Part shown: piece by piece, positions 30,050 through 40,581 of the stretch
How the letters are laid out: the number at the start of each line of letters is the position of its first letter
Position numbering within the stretch: position 1 is the first letter of the stretch
NCBI RefSeq assembly: GCF_010111755.1
Contig: NC_088957.1
Coordinates: 62,001-126,000, forward strand
Reading direction: 5' to 3'
Source of the DNA: Nakaseomyces glabratus
Taxonomy: Eukaryota > Ascomycota > Saccharomycetes > Saccharomycetales > Saccharomycetaceae
DNA: 64,000 bases
The notes under the pieces: model-generated
Seen by the model: the letters and a program-made list of their open reading frames with translations, nothing else
What the model was told of the DNA's origin: nothing
The model's database searches: none
Position numbers and translations under genes: made by a program

Positions 30050-32218
30050 ATGTCTAAGAGAGGAGCTGACAACCAATTGACCAGAGAAGAGCTGGATAGG
30101 GACGATATCTCGGATGAAGAAACCCCTCACCAAGCTACTATGGCCAGTTCAGACGTGATAAGTCGTCGAAAGATTGCGATGCCCAAGCGTAAGATGGCTT
30201 TTCCTTCAACTTTAAGAGGTAATACAGACGAAAGCAAGACCGCAAATGCGTTTTCATTTTTGAAGAAGCCTCAAACTGAAAAGACTGCTGCCAATGCGGA
30301 TGACAAACCCGCAAAATTGAAAGCCCTCAACTTACAATTCAAAGATAAACTGGAAGAATTTTTAAACAGTGATCCTGCCTGCGATTTGCGTCCTGTATTT
30401 ATGAAGTATGGAAAGTATATTGATGAAATTAACTCTTCAACTTCAAAAACATCTGTACCCGAACCTAAAGCATTTTCCTTCACTCCACAGAGTATCACTG
30501 AAACCGTAGCTCCTGGCTTTGGTAAGGTTTCTGCCCCAAGAGCTACTACTACTCCAGATGTTCATACACCTAAACAAACTACATTCCCATTTGCACCACA
30601 GGCCCCAAAACCAGAGGCTGCTTCATCACAGGAACCACCAAAGAGCTCATTTACTTTCACTAAGCCAACTACTACAGTTTCTGACAGTAAAGCTAACGCT
30701 GACAGCTCAGAGAGTGACAGCGAAGATGAGAAAGAAATCAAAATTACAGGTCCAACTTTCTCTATTTCAACCAAACCAATAACCTCAGATTCTGTTTTCG
30801 CATTTGGTGCTGCCAAGAAAGAACAAAAAAAGGACGATAGCGATAGCGAAAGTGATGTAGAAATTAAAGGTCCAGAATTTAAATTTGCAGGTGAGGTTAA
30901 GAGTGACGTCTTCAAACTACATAAGAAAGCAGATGAAAACAAAAATGAAACCAAGACTGACAACTCTAAAGTAACGGAAAATAAGGCCCCTACATTTTCT
31001 TTTGGCTCAACACCAAATCCTTTCAATACTTCTGGCAGCAAAGATGAGAATAATTCAGGAAGCAATGAACCAGCAAAACAAGCAAACACAGTTCCAAAGC
31101 CAGCCTTTTCATTCACAAATAATCTAATTAGCAAAGAATCCGAAAGTTCACAAGAGAAGAAGCCTTTATCATTCAACTTCACTGCCCCAAAGACTGACAA
31201 CAATGAAGTCCAAGAAGCATCTGAATCTGAAAAAACAAAGAGTAGTGAATCATCAACTTTTTCATTTGGTAATAATACTACAACTAAAACCAACCCTTTC
31301 AGTGGAAATACTTCAGGGTTTTCCTTTGGAAAACCTGCTTCTACATCTAACACCACCGAATCGAAACCTTCCATATCCTTTAGTAAGCCACAGAACAATG
31401 ATACAGTTCCTAAATCTGCATTTTCCTTTGGGACATCAGCCAATACAGTAACTGAAACAAATGAAGAAAAAGATTCTAATACCAATGGAGGCAACGAAGA
31501 TTCAAAACCTGCGCTCAACTTCAACTTTTCATCTAATACATCTAGTCAAAAGCCTTCATTCAGTTTTGGATCGACTTCTGAAAAAAAAGAGGAAACTACT
31601 GAACATTCAACTACATCAGGTGGTTTTTCATTTGGACAATCTAAAGCCCCTGCTTTTAGCTTTGGTACACCAGCCACAAATACAACAACTAACAATCCAC
31701 CTTCTTCTGGATTCAAATTTTCTTTACCTTTTAACCAAGAAAATAAATCGAATGAGGCTGATTCCAGTAAAATCAGTGAAAAGAAGGAGGATGGGAATTC
31801 TGCAACTGTAGAGACAACTGAAGAGCAATCTACTTCTTCATCCATACAATTACAAAACGGAGAAGAAGATGAAACTCCATTATTCACATGCAGGTCCAAG
31901 CTAATGACAATTAACACTAAAACCAATGGTTATGATTCTCGCGGTGTTGGTGAATTGAAGCTTCTACAAAAAAAGGATGACAAGTCGAAAATTAGACTAC
32001 TGTGCAGATCTGATGGTATGGGTAATATCCTATTAAACACTGCTGTAGTAAAATCATTTAAGTATTCACCTCTAACTCCTGAAAACGAGAATTTAGTTAA
32101 GATTCCAACCATAGACAAAGATGGTGCTCTCGTAACGTATGTTGCTCGTTTCAAGCAAAAAGCTGATGGTAGATTGTTTGTCAAATCCATCGAAGATGCC
32201 AAGAATGATATGAACTAA
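30050..32218 (+). CDS. NUP2: Nucleoporin Nup2 (FxFG repeats and Ran-binding domain)
   Basis: Mobile nucleoporin of 722 residues (720 in S. cerevisiae). The first 60 residues include the basic segment around KRKMAFP that in the family contacts importin alpha; the neighbouring N-terminal region docks on Nup60. The central part (about 140-590) is Ser/Lys/Thr-rich with many FxFG repeats such as FSFG and FAFG. The C-terminal 130 residues form a Ran-binding domain, with the motif KSKIRLLCRSDGMGNILLN near 645. Nup2 speeds release of cargo from importin alpha on the nuclear side. Synteny with YLR335W holds, with SGD1 converging. Confidence 0.95.
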   Translation: MSKRGADNQLTREELDRDDISDEETPHQATMASSDVISRRKIAMPKRKMAFPSTLRGNTDESKTANAFSFLKKPQTEKTAANADDKPAKLKALNLQFKDKLEEFLNSDPACDLRPVFMKYGKYIDEINSSTSKTSVPEPKAFSFTPQSITETVAPGFGKVSAPRATTTPDVHTPKQTTFPFAPQAPKPEAASSQEPPKSSFTFTKPTTTVSDSKANADSSESDSEDEKEIKITGPTFSISTKPITSDSVFAFGAAKKEQKKDDSDSESDVEIKGPEFKFAGEVKSDVFKLHKKADENKNETKTDNSKVTENKAPTFSFGSTPNPFNTSGSKDENNSGSNEPAKQANTVPKPAFSFTNNLISKESESSQEKKPLSFNFTAPKTDNNEVQEASESEKTKSSESSTFSFGNNTTTKTNPFSGNTSGFSFGKPASTSNTTESKPSISFSKPQNNDTVPKSAFSFGTSANTVTETNEEKDSNTNGGNEDSKPALNFNFSSNTSSQKPSFSFGSTSEKKEETTEHSTTSGGFSFGQSKAPAFSFGTPATNTTTNNPPSSGFKFSLPFNQENKSNEADSSKISEKKEDGNSATVETTEEQSTSSSIQLQNGEEDETPLFTCRSKLMTINTKTNGYDSRGVGELKLLQKKDDKSKIRLLCRSDGMGNILLNTAVVKSFKYSPLTPENENLVKIPTIDKDGALVTYVARFKQKADGRLFVKSIEDAKNDMN

Positions 32219-32362
32219 ACAATTAATGAATAGGAGCATTATTATTTTCATTTAATATCAATTTAAGTAGTGACTATAAAAATGACGAATGTACTGTACT
32301 CTATAAACTAATGCAATATCTGACTGAAGATATAACCTGCTCGTCCTATTTTGATTGTCTAT

Positions 32363-34801
32363 TCAAAACGCATTAATAGACAATTCTTCGTTGATAATAT
32401 GTTTAGTAGCGGAAAGTCCCCAATCGAGCCTTCTCGAGTCTTTTTCATATTTTTTATCTCCTTTTCTGCCACTAATGTAATTATGGAATTTGCGCTTTTT
32501 TCCTAAAAACCAATTAAGCCCTTTCAATATAAACGACTTGTTGTCATCCTTTATCCCACGAACGATGATGTCCTTTAATAATGATGTAGTGTATGCCACG
32601 CCTTCTTCGGTCTTACTTTTAGACTTTTTTTCTGACTTTTTCGCTACCAATATTAACAATTGATATATCATGACCTCCATGAAAATATAGCCATTTGGTT
32701 TTAAACCACCAATGATTGGAGCATGCTTTAAGACATCAAGTTTCAAAATTTGTTCAGCTATCATTGACCCAAAAAATTTACCTTGGCTAATGGTCCTTTT
32801 TAAGGCAGTATTTTCGTCAACGTCTTCGGAATCATCAATTAAGTCGTCTTCATCAGAGTCATATGAAGAATTATCTTCGAATCTTTTTAGTATATCCCAG
32901 AACAAAAATTGAAATGGTTTCTGCAAATGACCATTCAATTCACAAAGTTTGTTTGCTACCAGATAATAGTAGGGGTTATAACCACTTTTCCCACTTTCAG
33001 ACAGCAGACAATGCATTATAACCTTAGGAACTTCAACCAACTGTTTATTTTTTAAATTCAGCTTTTCAATTTTTGATGAGGCATCTACGTAATCCTGTGC
33101 TGACATTATACTAACAAATATAGCTCTCCTTAATTCAGTATTCATTCTTTGAGAGCGGGCTATTTCAGCCCAATCAGGTATATCGTCCAGGAAGTCATCT
33201 TTTATGTCCATTTCTGATACAATGTTTTTTGCAGCACCAGAAGAAATGCCTTCTTCAAAGGCACTATTCATATTACCTTTCCATGATGCTCCGATTAACC
33301 ACCATTTACCTTTTGTCTCAATATTTTTTATGTCATCTAATGAGACTTGAAGTGGTTCCTCTGTGTTACTTCCACGAATAGCTGATAATACATTCTTCTT
33401 GGTAGGATGAAAGTCTGCAGCCATAATTGATGGCTTTAATCGATTGTTTTTTAAGTCTGCCATAGTATCCAATAAAAACTGCATTCTAGGAGAAACTGTT
33501 TTCAATACTTTGACATTTGATAATAAATCTGCAATTATATCTTTTAGAGCTGAAGGATCGTCTGATCTAATAAGAGGTCCCGAAATTGATACAATCCTCA
33601 ATAGCAATTCAATTGTAAACTCATTTGGTTTAGTAATTAACTGTTTTATCATATCAAAGACCAAGCTAGAAGACATCAAACCAAAATTGTAACAATAAGA
33701 TATCAAACTGATAATATTTGATGATTGTTTACCTATTATTTGCGGAGAGTCTTCGGAAATTTCAGTCATGGATTCATTTTCATCTAGCTGCTTTTCAAGA
33801 TGCTTTAAAAAGTGCTCAACAATCTGCTGTAAAAATGATGCTCCAACTTCGATACCTCTTAACCTCCATAGAGAGTAAACAATAGCAGCATAGTTCATGA
33901 TGAAACTGTCAAGTAGCTTATTATTTTGAGCAATAATCTGCATCATTTCTTTTGTAACACTATCAGAAACATATTGCCTTGGATAAGTGTCATATAACTC
34001 ATTTAAGGTCGAGACCATAATGACCAAATTGGAATCCGAAAGCTTGTTTAAAGAGGATTTTACCTTCTTTCTTATTTCGATAATCATAGAGTTATCGGAG
34101 TCCTCATTTAATTTATTTTTCCTCAAAGAGGGAGGAACATAAGCTTCAGTATCCGCTGCAGCTGGTGCCACATATGGATTTTCTCTCTTATTTTTCTTCT
34201 TTTTGGAAGACTTAGTATCCTCACCATCACTTTCTTCTTCATCTGACGCTTCGAGCTCCCTAAGTTGCGCCCATTCTTCTTCGTTGAGATCATTCTCATC
34301 AAATTCATCAAAATCACCTGAAGATAATTCATCATCAGATGGAAACGGCAGTTCTCCTTTAGAGTTGCCAGCCATTCTTTTGACGTCCTCCCTTTTATCT
34401 TCTTCATCATATTCAGAACTATCTTCGACACTAGATACGCTTTCACTCGAATCTGTTTCCTCATCTTCACCATAGTTTTCAAAATAATCTAAACCTTCTA
34501 ACAGTCCACCAATCGCATCATATTCGTCACGAGCTTTTAATTTCTTGCGTTTTCCTTTTAGACCTAACTTCTTTGCGTAATGTTCCATATCCCATTCATC
34601 TCTCTGGATAGCCGCCCTATCCATTGGGGATAGTGGGAACTCAACAACTTCATCAGACTTAGATTTTGACTTAGTTTTCAGCTTTTTTGATGTCGTATCA
34701 GCCTTGTCTTTGTGATTAGTAGAATTTTTAGATTCTTTCAGTTTTCTTAAGGCTGCCCAGGTTTCTTCTGGAGTCATTTCAGCTTCCTCCTCCTCTTCTT
34801 C

Positions 34802-34836
<35 letters not shown>

Positions 34837-35953
34837 TACTTATGACTTCATCACTATCAGATATCAGCTCATCGGACATGAAATCATCGCTTTCTGATAT
34901 TATCTCATCTGAGATTGAATCATCACTTCTATAGGATTCAAATACTTTTACTTGATTCTCAGAGGAAAATCTCACGCTTTTTTTAGATTGATTCTCTGTT
35001 CTTTTGGATTGATCTTTCATTTTCTTAAGTTCTTTCAATTTATTCATTGTTTCCTCAACGGTCATTTCTTGATCATCTTCTTGCTCCTCTTCATCGTCAA
35101 ACTCAGAATCCGGAAGATCGCTATATTCCTCTTCGGAGTTCTCATCTTCATCACCTTCTATGCCAACTACGGTCTCTAACTTGTGGTTGTTCCATTTTTT
35201 TGCTTCTTTCAATGCCTTCAATTTGGCATATGTTTCTTCAACTGACATTCCAGAATCTACTTCTTCACCACTCAAATCGGACCCACTGAAGGTTTCTTCT
35301 TCTTCAAGTTTTGATACAGAATCATCACTTTCACTCTCACTGGAAGGCTCCTGCTTTATATTAGCCCTCTTATTGTGCTTCACATTTCCTGATTTCTTAT
35401 CTTTTAATGCTTTTAGTTGAGCATAGGTTTCATCAACAGTAAGCTCCGATTCTTCACTCTCATCTGAAACCTCTGAGATTATCTCATCTTCGTCTGGGTC
35501 CTCAAAATGGTTCTCACTAGCATCCGAAGAGCTCTCTTCAAAGCCACTGTCCTCTTCCTGTTCAGATCCTTCTAATTCCCTTAGTTGCTCCCATTCCTCT
35601 TCATTTAGATCACCTTCCTCAAACTCATCAAAATCCCCCGAAGATAGCTCATCATCAGAGGAAAACGGTAATGCATCTTCTTTACTCTTGCGATTATCTT
35701 TCTTATTAGCACTTGCCCTCGTAGCAGAATTCTGTTGCTGTGGCTTTTTCTTCAACACCTTATCAAGGTCAACTTCTTTCTTGCCCTTTTGCTTCTTCTG
35801 AGCCCTTTGCAGCTTTCTTCTATCCTTACGATTCAACTGACCCTTAGGCTTACGCTTACCTAGCTTAAACCTCTCATCATTACTGTAGTCTCGCTCTTTC
35901 AATTCATCCAGTATCACACCAGGGATGTTGATCCCACTCCTTTTACTGCTCAT
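32363..35953 (-). CDS. SGD1: Sgd1/NOM1-type MIF4G-MA3 protein, expanded N-terminus
   Basis: Essential nuclear protein of 1196 residues, about 300 longer than S. cerevisiae Sgd1 (899). The C-terminal half is typical: a MIF4G domain (about 630-835) and an MA3 domain (about 935-1050). The extra length is an acidic N-terminal half built from repeats: two copies of a block with SSGDFDEF and LNEEEW, and four copies of an xVEETYAxLKxLK module. The family functions in small-subunit ribosome biogenesis in the nucleolus and was also linked to osmotic stress. I start at the ATG at 35953; the frame is open four codons upstream but lacks an ATG. The promoter has PAC and RRPE boxes. Confidence 0.92.
34255..35660 (-). 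repeat. Internal repeat modules in SGD1
   Basis: An acidic block with the core DDELSSGDFDEF is encoded near 35585-35665 and again near 34255-34345. The shorter module VEETYAKLKALKE (variants VDET, PEETWAAL) is encoded near 35425, 35235, 35046 and 34763. The spacings of 190, 189 and 283 bp, all within a few bases of whole codons, suggest internal duplication. Confidence 0.8.
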
Positions 35954-36599
35954 ACTCGTTACCACAGTAATGTCTTAAGCACTTTGACCATTAATAGTTC
36001 ATATTTGTATCCTACAAATTCCTATATATTTTTATGCGATGAGCTCGCTAACCTCATCGCAAAACAATTTTTCCAAAATTTTTCAGAATATAGTAGATAT
36101 TTTCACGTGTGCTCAGAAACAGCCGTAGAATCTAATTAATGGAAATTTAGTATATTGGTTAATATAGACATCAGGTCAGTATATTTGGCAGTATGTACCA
36201 AAAGCATATAAACCAGGTTCACAAAATGAACAATTATACTAGACAGCTCTTCAACTCTCGAGAAAATTGAGCATTGATGGTGTGATTCAATGATTAAGTA
36301 ACCTCGACGAGCGCAATACCGGTAGTTATTCATTGCAGATGCAATTTCATATCATATGCGATGTTGCAATTGAAAGAGATTTCCATAAAGTATATGGCTT
36401 ATTATTAACAGTTTCCAGTCGTACTACTTTGTTGTGCATATCATCTTGGTTGATGCTGACTAACGCTCAAGACGTTAAACACGAAAGAATGCGATGAGCT
36501 GGATGGCAAATTATAAGAGCAAGTAGTACAGGAGTTTCAAACAGTGTAACTTAATATTGATCAGTCTCATTCCAACCTTTGAGTGTATAGTATATAGGC
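35954..36599. promoter_or_regulatory. Divergent SGD1/ERV1 promoter with PAC and RRPE boxes
   Basis: Close to SGD1 are a perfect PAC box GCGATGAGCT at 36036-36045, an inverted PAC core CTCATCGC at 36053-36060 and a perfect RRPE AAAATTTTTCA at 36075-36085. This pair marks ribosome-biogenesis genes and fits SGD1. A further PAC box (GCGATGAGCT) lies at 36491-36500, about 100 bp before ERV1; its target is unclear. Confidence 0.75.
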
Positions 36600-37196
36600 A
36601 TGTCTCCAGAAGAAGGACTGACGGGAAGAAAGATTATCTATGACGAGGACGGGAAACCGTATGTATCGAGGTGGCACATTTGCAATGACTAAGCGAACAA
36701 TAGGCGTTATTACTAACCATTTATTTATAGTTGTCGATCTTGTAATACATTATTAGACTTTAAATTTGCTACTGGAACAATTAGCAAGGCTGGATCAGTG
36801 ATACCTGCAATGGCTGCTACCGATAACTCTGCTGAGGAGTTGATCCCTGGCTCTAAGACTTACAAGAAGATTGATCCACCTGATGTTCAGCAGCTCGGTG
36901 CCAGTTCATGGTCTCTACTACACTCCATTGCTGCAAAATACCCAAAAACTCCTTCAGAGACTCAGCAGAAAGAAATGTCCCAATTCCTGAACATTTTCTC
37001 ACACATATACCCTTGTAATTGGTGTGCTGCTGACTTTGAGAAGTATATTAGAGAGAATGCTCCAAAAGTTAGTTCTCGAGAAGAACTCGGTAGGTGGATG
37101 TGTGATGCCCATAATAAGGTCAACGTGAAACTTGGCAAACCAAAATTCAACTGTGACTTCTGGGAGAAACGCTGGAAAGATGGTTGGGATGAGTAA
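36600..37196 (+). CDS. ERV1: Mitochondrial sulfhydryl oxidase Erv1, spliced
   Basis: Exon 1 is 36600-36658 and exon 2 is 36731-37196, giving 174 residues (189 in S. cerevisiae). The 72-nt intron has donor GTATGT, branch TACTAAC at 36711-36717 and acceptor TAG; S. cerevisiae ERV1 is also spliced. The N-terminal shuttle cysteines are C21/C24 (CRSC), and the FAD-proximal redox pair is C115/C118 in YPCNWC, with HNKVN as part of the FAD site. Erv1 reoxidises Mia40 in the intermembrane space and passes electrons to cytochrome c. It sits between SGD1 and VRP1, which are adjacent in S. cerevisiae, where ERV1 is on another chromosome. Confidence 0.96.
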
Positions 37197-37383
37197 ATCT
37201 CGCATCCTTCAAGTTTGAGTAACGATATTACTCTAGGATAAAATATAGAATTGTAAATAGCTTAAAAATTACATCGAAAATCATTAAAAGGTATAGCATA
37301 AAAATAAACACAGACAACTAGAAAACCCTATTGCGTTACTATAGAAAATTTATCATTAATAAAATTGGCTCATCGAATGAATT

Positions 37384-39723
37384 TTAGGCGTAACTGGAAA
37401 TATCAAGTGGAACACTTGTACCCTTACCACTTGGATATAGCTTAGTCTTGCCTTGAAATGGTCTTGGTTTAGGGAGTTGGTTAGCGTTTGTCCATTTGAA
37501 TCTTGAGTCATCCACTGTTACCTTTCCTGACTGAATTTTCGTTCCCGTAGTGCTACTGCTACCATTAATAGTTACCAAACCAACATCAATTTCAGGAGCA
37601 TTAGTATATTGATTAACCTTTCTCTCAGCTGTTCCACTAGAGAATAATCTATGTTTGATATTACCAGCAGAATCTGTTGATTGAGTTTGTTGTGAGCTTG
37701 TAGACGCAGGAGGTGGTGGTGGAGCTGAATGTGTTAATGGCGCAGGAGCGGAAGGTGGTGGAGGAGCTGCTGGCATCGAAGGCGCAGAAGGAGGTGGAGG
37801 GGCTGCAGGAGTCATAGGAGCGGAAGGTGGTGGTGGCGGAGCTGGAGGAGCGGCAGGAGCTGAGGTCGATGGCGGAGCAGGAGCTGATGGTGGAGCAGGT
37901 GCGGAAGGTGCAGGAGGGGCGGATGGTGGTGGTGGTACAGATGGGACATCTGGTGCGTCAGCTCCATGGCTATTTCTTGCAGCTAAGGATGCAGCGATAT
38001 CAGACATGAAAGAGTTACTTGGAGCAGCGCCATGACTATCACCACTTGCTTTTACACTGGGAACTGGAGGTGCGGTTGACGTAGGTATTTGAGGAGCAGA
38101 AGGAGGAAGAGGTGGTGCTGCAGATGAAGGTGCAGGCTCGTGATGTGAATGCTTCAATTTGGACTCTATTTCACTCATGAAAGACATGCCTGCACCACCA
38201 GCTGGAGGTGGAGGGGGAGCAGAAGTTGTTGGCGCGCTACCTGCTGCACCTTGTATATCTGTCTGTTCAACCTTTGTGGAATAATTAGAGTCGCCTCCGA
38301 CCACAAATCTATCGTCACGTTTCTTCTGTATTTCGGCCAGGAATGGTAACGGGCCAGATGAAACAGGTGGCGGCGAAGATGACTTCATGCTTTTTGCCGC
38401 CTGTAGAGCTGGCGCTGGAGGTGCTGGAGGTGCCGGGGGAGCAGAAGTCATAGAAGGAGCCGGGGGCGCAGGGGGTGCTGGTGGTGCCGGAGGTGCAGAT
38501 ACCATAGGAGGAGCTGGTGGTGCTGGTGGTGCTGGTGGTGCTGCAGCCACAGGAGGAGCTGGTGGAGCTGGTGGGGCCGGTGGGGCCGGTGGGGCTGGCG
38601 CTGATGGTATCGATGGGGCTGAACTAATTGGTGGAGCTGGAGGTGCTGGTGCTGATGGAATTGATGGTGCAGATGCCACTGGTGGTGCAGGAGGGGCGGA
38701 TGGAGGAGATGGTGCCCTGTTTGTGCTTGTACTGGCATTGTTACTAGCGTGTGAAACTGTTTTATCATCTACAACACCTTTCTCAGATCTTCTGGCGTTT
38801 ATTTCTGCCAGGAATGGCAGACCACCTGGTATGGATGGTGGTGGATTTGATGCTGGGGAGTTATCGCTTTGGGAATTGAGGGCTGGTATAGATGGTGCTG
38901 ACGACATTGGTGGCGCGGGTGGTGCAGGTGGTGCAGGTGGTGCAGAAGGCGCCGAGTTCATAGGAGGAGCTGGAGGCGCTGGTGGTGCTGGTGGTGCTGC
39001 TGCCATTGGTGGTGCTGGAGGCGCTGCTGCCATTGGTGGTGCTGGAGGCGCTGGTGGTGCAGGTGGAGCTGGAGCTGAAGGTATAGAAGGCGCAGATGTA
39101 GGTGGTGCTGGCGGAGCACCAGGCACCGGTGGCGCTGGTGCAGACGGTATACTATTTTGATTTTGAGTCTTTGATTCGTGCTTAGGGGGTCTCATCGAAG
39201 GCATAGATGGTGCTGATGGTGGGGCAGGTGCTGATGGGGGAGGTGGAGCTGAAGGAGGAGCAGGGGCAGAAGAAGCAATTGACGATATCGAGCTTTTCTT
39301 TTGATGACTTCTGTTTGTTGGTCTACCGGAGGGCATGTTCGGTCTCCCGGATGGCATTTTAGGTGCCTGCTGTGGTGGTGGAGCTCCCGGAATAGGTGGA
39401 GCACCGCCAGGAGGAGCATTCGACCCGCTCACTGACCTTAGTTTAGGAATCCCGCCCGCGAGAATGTCACCCAGCTGAGGAGCGCCGCCAGGTATAGAAA
39501 CCGGCACTGGAGGTGCGGATGATCCGGAGGGCGCGGAGGAGGGAGCAGAAGACACACCGCCTGAGGACAGTATTGGCGCACTTCTATCGTTTGTAACAGC
39601 CTTTTTCAGCTTCGCACCTTTCCTAATATCACCTAGCAGAGCGTCCCTGCCTTGCATCGCCGACTTTGGCACACTGGCAGCCGGTGCCATAGGCGGTGGG
39701 GGAGGTGGAGGTGGCGCAGACAT
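37384..39723 (-). CDS. VRP1: Verprolin (WIP homologue)
   Basis: Proline-rich actin regulator of 779 residues (817 in S. cerevisiae). Polyproline opens the protein (residues 2-11), followed by an N-terminal WH2 actin-binding motif (DALLGDIRKGAKLKK, about 26-40). The centre is a large Pro/Ala repeat array (about 190-445) with SH3- and profilin-type PPPPP runs. Short conserved blocks of the type PFLAEINARR recur near 305, 465 and 525. The C-terminus (about 690-779, with SRFKWTNANQLPKPRPF) is the Las17/WASP-binding part. Verprolin is needed for cortical actin patches, endocytosis and cytokinesis. The plus strand over the repeats gives a false Gly/Ala ORF. Confidence 0.95.
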   Translation of the reverse strand: MSAPPPPPPPPMAPAASVPKSAMQGRDALLGDIRKGAKLKKAVTNDRSAPILSSGGVSSAPSSAPSGSSAPPVPVSIPGGAPQLGDILAGGIPKLRSVSGSNAPPGGAPPIPGAPPPQQAPKMPSGRPNMPSGRPTNRSHQKKSSISSIASSAPAPPSAPPPPSAPAPPSAPSMPSMRPPKHESKTQNQNSIPSAPAPPVPGAPPAPPTSAPSIPSAPAPPAPPAPPAPPMAAAPPAPPMAAAPPAPPAPPAPPMNSAPSAPPAPPAPPAPPMSSAPSIPALNSQSDNSPASNPPPSIPGGLPFLAEINARRSEKGVVDDKTVSHASNNASTSTNRAPSPPSAPPAPPVASAPSIPSAPAPPAPPISSAPSIPSAPAPPAPPAPPAPPAPPVAAAPPAPPAPPAPPMVSAPPAPPAPPAPPAPSMTSAPPAPPAPPAPALQAAKSMKSSSPPPVSSGPLPFLAEIQKKRDDRFVVGGDSNYSTKVEQTDIQGAAGSAPTTSAPPPPPAGGAGMSFMSEIESKLKHSHHEPAPSSAAPPLPPSAPQIPTSTAPPVPSVKASGDSHGAAPSNSFMSDIAASLAARNSHGADAPDVPSVPPPPSAPPAPSAPAPPSAPAPPSTSAPAAPPAPPPPPSAPMTPAAPPPPSAPSMPAAPPPPSAPAPLTHSAPPPPPASTSSQQTQSTDSAGNIKHRLFSSGTAERKVNQYTNAPEIDVGLVTINGSSSTTGTKIQSGKVTVDDSRFKWTNANQLPKPRPFQGKTKLYPSGKGTSVPLDISSYA
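38390..39160 (-). repeat. Pro/Ala coding minisatellite in VRP1
   Basis: Repeated GGTGGTGCTGGAGGCGCT-type units (plus strand view) encode APPAPPAPP interrupted by short spacers such as MAAAPP and MSSAPS. The units are partly identical at DNA level, for example around 38990-39060. Confidence 0.8.
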
Positions 39724-40581
39724 TGTTCAATCAGTTTTATTTTATCTCTATAAATTAGTATTGTTCTTTAAACTGACTATTACTTGTAGAATTGAGATCA
39801 TTTCCAAGGTTTATACAATTTAATACTATCCCAGTATAATCCATAGTCAATTTTTAGTTTGTAGGTATGCGATGGCACAGTGCTGGGAAGTGGGGAGGGT
39901 AAAAGAGACCCTATTTTCGCAGTGGGGGGGGAGGAAGAGAGGAAGAAGAGGAAGAAGAGGCATGACATGCCGTACACAGTGTTATAACAAATGTTACCAT
40001 ACACGTATCATATCATATGATGTTACGTGTAGTATTATATATACAAGAGAATTATGTGACTGTTTTTTTGGGACTTGTATCACAGATTACGTACATCCGG
40101 ACACCCAATGTTTCAATTGAAGTTTCCCAGATCATCGAATTTGTTTTTTGATAAATTGAGAAGTTTTGGAGGGGGGAAGGGGGGATAAAACAAAATTGCC
40201 TGAATAGGTAGTTGGCATGCTGATTTCGGCTATCGAGACACTTATTCTGCACGTATTAGACTATGTTGCACATGACTTCCGTATGAAGGGTGTGAAAAAT
40301 TTCAAAAGTTTGAACGAATTCGGGCGAAACAAGAACTGAAATTTTTTTTCTTTCACTTTGACTTGGACTTTCACGCAACAACACACTAACTTACCGGTGC
40401 TATGCTTGGTCAATTGTGTATCTCTCTGTTCTTGCTCCTTACCAATAGAATTTGTATTTGAAGAAAAAATGGTTTTTAAACAAATTATTGTAGGTTCTGT
40501 TTTGTTGGGCGTTTAATAGAGCTCCTAGATAACCAATCAGGAATACCTTTAAACATCCTAGCACATATATAATAGTTGATC
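39724..40581. promoter_or_regulatory. Divergent VRP1/RPP0 promoter
   Basis: A Rap1-like site TACATCCGGACACC lies at 40092-40105, two mismatches from WACAYCCRTACATY, about 480 bp upstream of RPP0; Rap1 drives most ribosomal protein genes in yeasts. G-rich patches occur near 39886-39950 and 40169-40184. T-rich sequence at about 40339-40355 is common in ribosomal protein promoters. Confidence 0.55.

Noticed and set aside
30562..31524. Minus-strand 320-codon ORF
   Set aside because: Antisense of the NUP2 FG-repeat region, with composition set by its Ser/Lys codons; no recognisable domain.
38387..39160. Plus-strand 257-codon Gly/Ala-rich ORF
   Set aside because: It is the antisense of the VRP1 Pro/Ala repeats; GGN/GCN strings are what CCN/GCN repeats give on the other strand.
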